Below are positions 59,082 through 64,000 of a DNA stretch of 64,000 nucleotides, piece after piece. The DNA comes from Spirochaetota bacterium. GTDB lineage: Bacteria; Spirochaetota; UBA4802; UBA5368. Both the position numbers and the translations under genes were made by a program. Location of the stretch: positions 1 to 64,000 of the forward strand of contig SCSX01000071.1 in NCBI GenBank assembly GCA_004297825.1, written 5' to 3'. Each line of letters begins with the position of its first letter. The first letter of the stretch is position 1. The notes below the pieces were generated by a model that made no database searches, was not told the DNA's origin, and saw nothing but the letters and a program-made list of their open reading frames with translations.

Positions 59082-61130
59082 ATGAAATTAACATGCGTAT
59101 CCCTTGCGACCGCGTGCATCCTTTTTTCCCTTTCATGCGACACGGGGGAGGGAAACCGCAAAGACACGAAGCTGCCCCCGGCCAGGGGGCTCTCCGAGGA
59201 CCGCGTGGAAAAAACCCCGACCGACGCGCACGACGAAAACCGTCCCGAAAAGACCGTTGAGGACACCGCCAGGACGGATCAGGAAGTAAAGGAACCCGAG
59301 CACAAGAAGGGGGAAACCTTCAAGGGTGTGCTTCGCTGGGGCAAGTTCAAGTACGAGGGCGATATCAGGAACGGCAAGGCCCATGGCAAGGGTAAGCTCT
59401 ACGAATACGACGACGCGGGAAACCTGATCCGTACCATAGAGGGTACGTTCGGAAAGGGCTCCCCAAAAGGAGAGATGACGGTCACTACGTTCGGGCCCGG
59501 GGGAGCCGTGACCTCCACCTTCACCGGCACCATGAAGAACCTCGAATACGAAAAAGGGACGCTCACCACCCTTGGCGAGAACGGAAAGCCGCTGCACGTG
59601 TACCAAGGCGAATTCGCGGACGGCAAACCCTCCGGAACCGGCACACTCAAAACCTATGACGCGGAGGGCCGCCTCCTTTCCGAGTACTCGGGCGAATTCG
59701 CGAACGGGAAAACGGAAGGCGCGGGCACCCTGCTCTCATACGACGCGGACGGGAAACTCGCCTCGAAAATCGAGGGGAGATTCATGGACGGCCGGCCGAG
59801 CGGCGACGGCGTCATGTACGAGTACGATAAGAAGGGCCGCCTCGTCAGGAAAATCGCCGGGCGGTTCAAGGGCGGAAAAATCGCCGGCAAGGCCACGATC
59901 GCAAGCTTCGACGAACAGGGACGGGAGAGGATCAAGTACGAGGGAGAGGTCCAGGACGGCGTGCCCTGGGGCAAGGGGGTGCTTACCACCTACGACGCGA
60001 ACGGCGCGCTCATCGAGAAGATAACGGGAGAGTTCAAGAACGGCAAGGCCGAGGGAGAAGCGACCATAATCGCATACAGGGACGGACAGGTCGTCTCGGA
60101 ATACAAGGGGGAGACCGCGGGCGGAAAACCCGACGGCAGGGGAACGCTCACCCTTTTCGACGGCAAGGGCGGCGTTACCAGCGTCTACGAGGGCAAGTTC
60201 AAGGACGGGCTCTCCCACGGCGAGGGCACCCTGCTCACCTATGACCAGGGCGGAAACCTCACGAGCCGCTATATAGGGATGTTCGCGGGCGGGAAAAAAC
60301 ACGGCCACGGCTCGGAATTCTTTTATAATCCCGCCGGGAAGCTCGTCAGGAAATACCTGGGCATGTACCGGGAGAACGCCATGCACGGTGAGGGGGTCGT
60401 GTTCGTGTACAACGAGAAGGGCGCGCTCGTCTCCCAGTACATTGGACGGATGGTCGAGGGGCGATACGAGGGCGACGGTGCGCTGATGCTCTTCGATGAA
60501 AACGGCAAGCTCGTGTCCCGCTACATAGGCCAGTTCAGGGACGGGGCCGCGCACGGCGAGGGATCCTTCTTCACGTTCGGGGCGGACGGCAAGGTCAAAC
60601 AAAAGTTCTTCGGAACATGGCAGTCCGGAAGGCAGCGCGAGGAAAAGGCGCTCGTGTACGGCGAGGGAGACAGTTACTCCGGGGAATGGAAGAACGGCAA
60701 GAAACACGGCCAGGGGATATATATCTGGGGAAAAAAATCCAAGTGGTTCGGCGCGAAGTACACGGGGGGATTCCAGGATGACAAAACGAACGGGCAGGGC
60801 TCGCTCATCCTCCCCTCGGGCGACAAGTACGTGGGCGGATTTCTCAACGGGCGCATACAGGGAGAGGGCGTGTGGTATTATGCCGACGGCTCCCGCCTCA
60901 TAGGATGCTTCGTCAACGAGAAATGCGAACAGGGCAAGGGGCTCAAAATCTGGCCCGACGCGACACAGTATATCAGCGCCCTCGACAGCTATTACCATAG
61001 CGAGAAGAACGCATACATGCCGATAGGCGACGGCCAGCGATATCCCATGAAAACCCTGGCAGACCGGACCCGCAACGGCAACGGCACCTATACCTGGGAG
61101 CCCGACGAACCGGTGGAAGAGCCGGAATAG
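59082..61130 (+). CDS. Giant MORN-repeat lipoprotein
   Basis: A 682-residue lipoprotein; the start at 59082 has CCAGGAG. The lipobox is LFSLSC-DT (Cys ~19), then ~65 charged residues. From about residue 88 come some 15 tandem 28-residue units of the pattern Y-G-F-NGK--G-GTL--YD--GKL-S-, each a MORN core with a 5-residue spacer. Three to four canonical 23-residue MORN units follow (YSGEWKNGKKHGQGIYIWG, YTGGFQDDKTNGQGSLILPS). The last ~55 residues are different (KIWPDATQYISALDSYYHSE). MORN repeats bind lipid or protein surfaces. Surface or periplasmic location is expected; a role in shape or envelope organisation is inference. Confidence 0.9.
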   Translation: MKLTCVSLATACILFSLSCDTGEGNRKDTKLPPARGLSEDRVEKTPTDAHDENRPEKTVEDTARTDQEVKEPEHKKGETFKGVLRWGKFKYEGDIRNGKAHGKGKLYEYDDAGNLIRTIEGTFGKGSPKGEMTVTTFGPGGAVTSTFTGTMKNLEYEKGTLTTLGENGKPLHVYQGEFADGKPSGTGTLKTYDAEGRLLSEYSGEFANGKTEGAGTLLSYDADGKLASKIEGRFMDGRPSGDGVMYEYDKKGRLVRKIAGRFKGGKIAGKATIASFDEQGRERIKYEGEVQDGVPWGKGVLTTYDANGALIEKITGEFKNGKAEGEATIIAYRDGQVVSEYKGETAGGKPDGRGTLTLFDGKGGVTSVYEGKFKDGLSHGEGTLLTYDQGGNLTSRYIGMFAGGKKHGHGSEFFYNPAGKLVRKYLGMYRENAMHGEGVVFVYNEKGALVSQYIGRMVEGRYEGDGALMLFDENGKLVSRYIGQFRDGAAHGEGSFFTFGADGKVKQKFFGTWQSGRQREEKALVYGEGDSYSGEWKNGKKHGQGIYIWGKKSKWFGAKYTGGFQDDKTNGQGSLILPSGDKYVGGFLNGRIQGEGVWYYADGSRLIGCFVNEKCEQGKGLKIWPDATQYISALDSYYHSEKNAYMPIGDGQRYPMKTLADRTRNGNGTYTWEPDEPVEEPE

Positions 61131-61178
61131 CGGCGCCGGGAATTATCTGCTTGCAATAATGTGCCGTTCCCGTGCATC

Positions 61179-62129
61179 ATGCGGCGCATGATCAGGAGGA
61201 CGCTTCGTAAAATCGGCGCCGCGGCGCGGGCATATTTCGCCACCCTCAACATGAGCCCGCAGGCCTACCGTGTGGTGCACACCCTTGAATCGCGCGAACG
61301 CGCGGCGGGGCCCGGCAAATCGACGCCGCCTTGGGTCCATGTCCTGCTTTTCGTCATCACCCTGGGCACCACCACCATGGCCGGCTTTTCGATGGACGGC
61401 ACCCTTTCTTCCGCCGTCTCCTTCTCCCTGAGCATAATGACGATACTCCTCGCCCACGAGATGGGGCATTACCTGGCCGCGCGCCGCTTCGGGGTGCGCA
61501 CGACCCTGCCCTATTTCATCCCCTTCCCTTCCATCGTGGGGACCATGGGCGCGGTGATCAAGATCAAGTCCCCCATCACCGATACGCGGGCGCTCCTCTA
61601 CATAGGCGCGATGGGCCCGGTCGTGGGCTTCGTGCTGAGTCTCGCCGCGTCCGCGTACGGAATCTCCGTCTCCCCGATAGTGCCGCTCCCTTCCGGGGGC
61701 GAGGGCGAGGTGCTCATATTCGGCGATTCGCTGCTGGTCCGCGGGCTCACCCTGGCCATCCACGGGCACATCCCGGCGGGTTACGACATCCTGCTCTCGC
61801 CGGTTGCCTTCGCGGGATGGATCGGCTTCCTCATTACCAGCCTGAACCTCATGCCCATGGGGCAGCTCGACGGCAGCCACATACTGTACGCGCTCATAGG
61901 CAGGGCGCAGCTCTATTTCGGCTGGGCGGTGTTCCTCGCGCTCGCGGGGCTTTCCTTCATCTGGCCGGGGTGGATCGTGTGGGTGCTCATGGCGCTCTTC
62001 TTCCTTATGGTGGGCCATCCGCCGGTCCCCGGGGGCCGGGAGCTTTCGGCCGGGGAAAAGCTGCTCGGCTGGTGTTGTGTCGGGATATTCATCCTCACCT
62101 TCATTCCCGTTCCCATCGATTTCATCTAA
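61179..62129 (+). CDS. Site-2 protease family (M50) membrane protein
   Basis: A 316-residue intramembrane zinc protease. The first motif ILLAHEMGHYLAARRFGV (HExxH) and the second NLMPMGQLDGSHILYALIG (LDG) are both present, with a conserved GPVVGFVLSLAAS segment. There are seven to eight hydrophobic segments; the 40-residue N-terminal part is cytoplasmic. These enzymes cut membrane-bound regulators such as anti-sigma factors or remnant signal peptides. No PDZ domain. The start is uncertain: ATG 61179 and 61188 or GTG 61161, all without a clear ribosome site. Confidence 0.87.
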   Translation: MRRMIRRTLRKIGAAARAYFATLNMSPQAYRVVHTLESRERAAGPGKSTPPWVHVLLFVITLGTTTMAGFSMDGTLSSAVSFSLSIMTILLAHEMGHYLAARRFGVRTTLPYFIPFPSIVGTMGAVIKIKSPITDTRALLYIGAMGPVVGFVLSLAASAYGISVSPIVPLPSGGEGEVLIFGDSLLVRGLTLAIHGHIPAGYDILLSPVAFAGWIGFLITSLNLMPMGQLDGSHILYALIGRAQLYFGWAVFLALAGLSFIWPGWIVWVLMALFFLMVGHPPVPGGRELSAGEKLLGWCCVGIFILTFIPVPIDFI

Positions 62130-62308
62130 CGTCACCGGCCTCATATGTCCCGTTGAAAACCGACTGGAGTATCGGACCCCCGCTTTCTTTCGCGCCGTAA
62201 TCCCCGTATTCAATGCGCGCCGCCGGATCGAAAAAAGCTTGCGCCCGGCCGGGCACCTGTCCTAGCATTCGAACCGCATGTGCAAATTTCAGCCGTACGG
62301 AGGTTCCC

Positions 62309-63136
62309 GTGAAACACCCCGCCGCCCTGCTCATTCCCGCGATCCTCTGCGCGATCCTCGCCTCATGCTCCCGGGCGCAGTACAAGTATGTGACCGCCGA
62401 TTCGCTCGTGTGCCGCCAGGAGCCGCGTGTGGGGGCGCCCGTGGTGAACGTGCTGCCCTACGGGACCAGGGTCTCGATCACGCGTGCCGACCGGGAGGAC
62501 TCGATCGGGAATCGCAGGGGCACATGGTACTGGTCCGCGGATATCGGCGGCTACCTGTTCGGCGCGTTCCTGGCCGACGCACCGCCCCCCGCGGGAAAAT
62601 TTTCGATGACGCTCGTGCTGGGCGGCACCGGGTTCGAGGTCTTGAAGGAGCTCTATTGCGCGCTCCCGGCGATGGGCGGCGGTGATACGGCTGAGAAGCT
62701 CACGCTCGCGGATAACAAGGCCGTCATGGAGCGCATCGCGCGCTTCGAGGGCGGTACCGCGAAAACGATCGAAACGGGAACCTATGAGGCGACCGGCGCG
62801 AAGATCGAGATCCGTTTCACGCACCGGGAAAGAACCCCGGGCGGCCTGTCCATACCGGGCCTCAAGGCGCCCGCGGTTGCGCGCGAGGAAATCCAAACCC
62901 CGATGACGCTTCACTACTCGGACAAGGCGGCGGGCTTCCTCTCGAGGGAGGCGCTCGACACGCTCACGGACGCGTCGTGGCGCCTGGATTACAACTCGTG
63001 CACCGTGGTCAAAAAGCTCCAGGATAAATGCGACGCCGCGACGATCAAAAGCGTCGAGAAGGGCGCGCTTCCCTATACCGACGAGAAAAACCTGAAATCC
63101 GTAATAAAGGGCTATTTCTGCAACCGGCTCAAGTAG
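62309..63136 (+). CDS. Lipoprotein with SH3-like domain
   Basis: A 275-residue lipoprotein starting with GTG; the GGAGG five bases upstream makes this start certain, although an ATG-initiated longer frame exists. The lipobox is AILASC-SR. Residues ~25-75 form a bacterial SH3-like domain (YVTADSLVCRQEPRVGAPVVNVLPYGTRV, GTWYWSADIGGYLFGAFLAD). A second domain of ~150 residues (KIEIRFTHRERT, MTLHYSDKAAGFLS, YNSCTVVKKLQDKCDAATIK) is unidentified. The SH3 part may bind peptidoglycan. No partners are identified. Confidence 0.8.
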   Translation: MKHPAALLIPAILCAILASCSRAQYKYVTADSLVCRQEPRVGAPVVNVLPYGTRVSITRADREDSIGNRRGTWYWSADIGGYLFGAFLADAPPPAGKFSMTLVLGGTGFEVLKELYCALPAMGGGDTAEKLTLADNKAVMERIARFEGGTAKTIETGTYEATGAKIEIRFTHRERTPGGLSIPGLKAPAVAREEIQTPMTLHYSDKAAGFLSREALDTLTDASWRLDYNSCTVVKKLQDKCDAATIKSVEKGALPYTDEKNLKSVIKGYFCNRLK

Positions 63137-63169
63137 GTGTGCGCGGGGCGCCGATTCGCCTCCCGGCCT

Positions 63170-64000
63170 TCAGCCGGGCTCGTCCGGGTGATCGCTGAGC
63201 ACCACGCAGTTGCGCCCGCGATCCTTGGCGACGTACAGCGCCCTGTCGGCGCGCTCGTTCAGGTTGAGGGCGCTGTTCGCAAGGGGGTATGCCGCGATCC
63301 CGCAGCTGAAGGTCACGCGGAAATCGCCGGTATCGGACTTCTGGCGTATCATGCCGAAACTCTCGCGAATGTCGTCCATGATCTTCACCGCGTCCTCCGC
63401 ACGGGTGTTTGGCAAAATCACCGCGAACTCCTCCCCCCCGTAACGCCCGATCATATCGATGCGCCGCAGCCGTTCGCGGAGGAGGCGCGACAGGCTTTTC
63501 AGCACGCGGTCGCCGGTGAGGTGCCCGTGGGTATCGTTCACCTCCTTGAACCGGTCGATGTCGATCATGGCGAAGCTGAGAATCGAGTTCTGCCGCCGCG
63601 CGCGGTCCACCTCGATCTGCAATTGTTCCTTGATGCGGCTGTGCTTGAGGAGACCCGTGAGGCTGTCGCGCTCCATGAAGGATCGCAGCGTCCGGTACCG
63701 CTGGACCTTGCTCTGCACCGACGCGATGAGCCGCGCCGGGGCTATGGTCTTCGGGATAACCTCGTCGGCGTAAATCCCGTCCCCGAATCCCCTGAACTCC
63801 GGGCTCGCCGAAAAAAACACGATGGGTATGCTCACGAACGCCTCCTGCTGCCGGATGACCGAGGCCAGCTCCAGCCCGTTGCAGCCCGGCATACTCAGGT
63901 CCATGAGGATGAGCTCGGGCTGGAATTCCACCAGCGGCTTCATGATTTCAAGGGGATTGGTCAGGAACGAGCTGAATATGCCGGCCTCGTGGAGCATGAC
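63170..64000 (-). CDS. Response-regulator diguanylate cyclase (partial, cut by right edge)
   Basis: The visible 276 residues are in frame to the window edge, so the gene continues beyond it. The first ~110 residues are the end of a receiver domain (VEFQPELILMDLSMPGCNGLEL with the phospho-acceptor Asp; IPIVFFSA). The GGDEF domain follows: DRDSLTGL-like ERDSLTGLLKHS, MIDIDRFKEVNDTHGHLTGDRVL and GRYGGEEFAVILPNTRA. An RRID inhibitory site lies five residues before GGEEF, so product feedback is likely. It makes cyclic di-GMP, controlled by phosphorylation from an unseen kinase. Cytoplasmic. Confidence 0.9.
   Translation of the reverse strand, partial: VMLHEAGIFSSFLTNPLEIMKPLVEFQPELILMDLSMPGCNGLELASVIRQQEAFVSIPIVFFSASPEFRGFGDGIYADEVIPKTIAPARLIASVQSKVQRYRTLRSFMERDSLTGLLKHSRIKEQLQIEVDRARRQNSILSFAMIDIDRFKEVNDTHGHLTGDRVLKSLSRLLRERLRRIDMIGRYGGEEFAVILPNTRAEDAVKIMDDIRESFGMIRQKSDTGDFRVTFSCGIAAYPLANSALNLNERADRALYVAKDRGRNCVVLSDHPDEPG

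Noticed and set aside
1-64000. CRISPR array, prophage or integrated plasmid
   Set aside because: No regularly spaced repeats, no phage structural genes, integrase or att-like duplication were seen; the single tRNA is not flanked by an integrase.

Overview
The window is chromosomal DNA from a GC-rich spirochaete, most likely a relative of the Leptospira side of the phylum. The evidence is: two adjacent FlaA flagellar-sheath genes; a giant (about 900 aa) GreA-type protein with a long N-terminal helical extension, the form typical of spirochaetes; tandem lipoproteins ending in the Leptospira-associated DUF1554 domain; and many spirochaetal-style lipoproteins. Most genes are housekeeping or envelope genes. 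No prophage, CRISPR array, rRNA or complete insertion sequence was seen. Species and order cannot be fixed from the sequence alone.

Layout. 0-5 kb: nadB, two FN3+DUF1554 lipoproteins and two STAS anti-sigma antagonists. 5-9 kb: a small uncharacterised regulator-like protein (copy 1 of a two-copy family), a zinc-ribbon peptide, a VOC protein, an M28 peptidase and an AraC regulator. 8.7-14.4 kb: a TetR-TolC-RND efflux operon without an adaptor gene. 14.6-17.7 kb: an ECF sigma factor with a small membrane protein, an exported protein of unknown function and a FecR lipoprotein. 17.9-19.6 kb: a near-perfect sigma-54 promoter, a 53-aa membrane peptide and a GT4 glycosyltransferase. 19.9-24.5 kb: an M23 peptidase, a PHP phosphoesterase, an exported DGDG protein (copy 1) and a GntR regulator. 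24.7-27.7 kb: thioredoxin reductase, a double-CxxC disulfide oxidoreductase and a five-haem cytochrome. 27.8-34 kb: tRNA-Leu(CAG), lysA, greA and the flaA pair. 34-40.3 kb: envelope and stress genes (thioredoxin-like lipoprotein, outer-membrane barrel, tpx, NlpC/P60, periplasmic tyrosine phosphatase), two unknown soluble proteins and a carboxymuconolactone decarboxylase-like protein. 40.4-47.2 kb is accessory-like: a Fic protein with a perfect 15-bp-arm operator, a 112-bp MITE-like element, a flavodoxin lipoprotein, an oxidoreductase, a CPBP protease, a chemoreceptor and a RelE-type toxin-antitoxin pair. 47.2-52.7 kb: xthA, a membrane protein, then a four-gene metV / short metF-like / iorA / iorB operon. 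52.7-64 kb: copy 2 of the two-copy family, a GDPD, a membrane AraC regulator, an acyl-CoA synthetase, DGDG protein copy 2, a 28-residue-repeat MORN lipoprotein, a site-2 protease, an SH3 lipoprotein and a response-regulator diguanylate cyclase cut by the right edge.

Functional themes. Thiol and redox chemistry recurs (TrxB plus disulfide oxidoreductase, Tpx, thioredoxin-like lipoprotein, flavodoxin, multihaem cytochrome). The most distinctive module is the metV/metF-like/iorAB operon, which places a truncated methylenetetrahydrofolate-reductase-like protein in one transcription unit with a ferredoxin-dependent 2-oxoacid oxidoreductase. Other points of interest are a new two-copy protein family, a sigma-54-driven small-membrane-protein/glycosyltransferase unit, a palindromic Fic operator, a MITE-like element and dispersed short palindromes.
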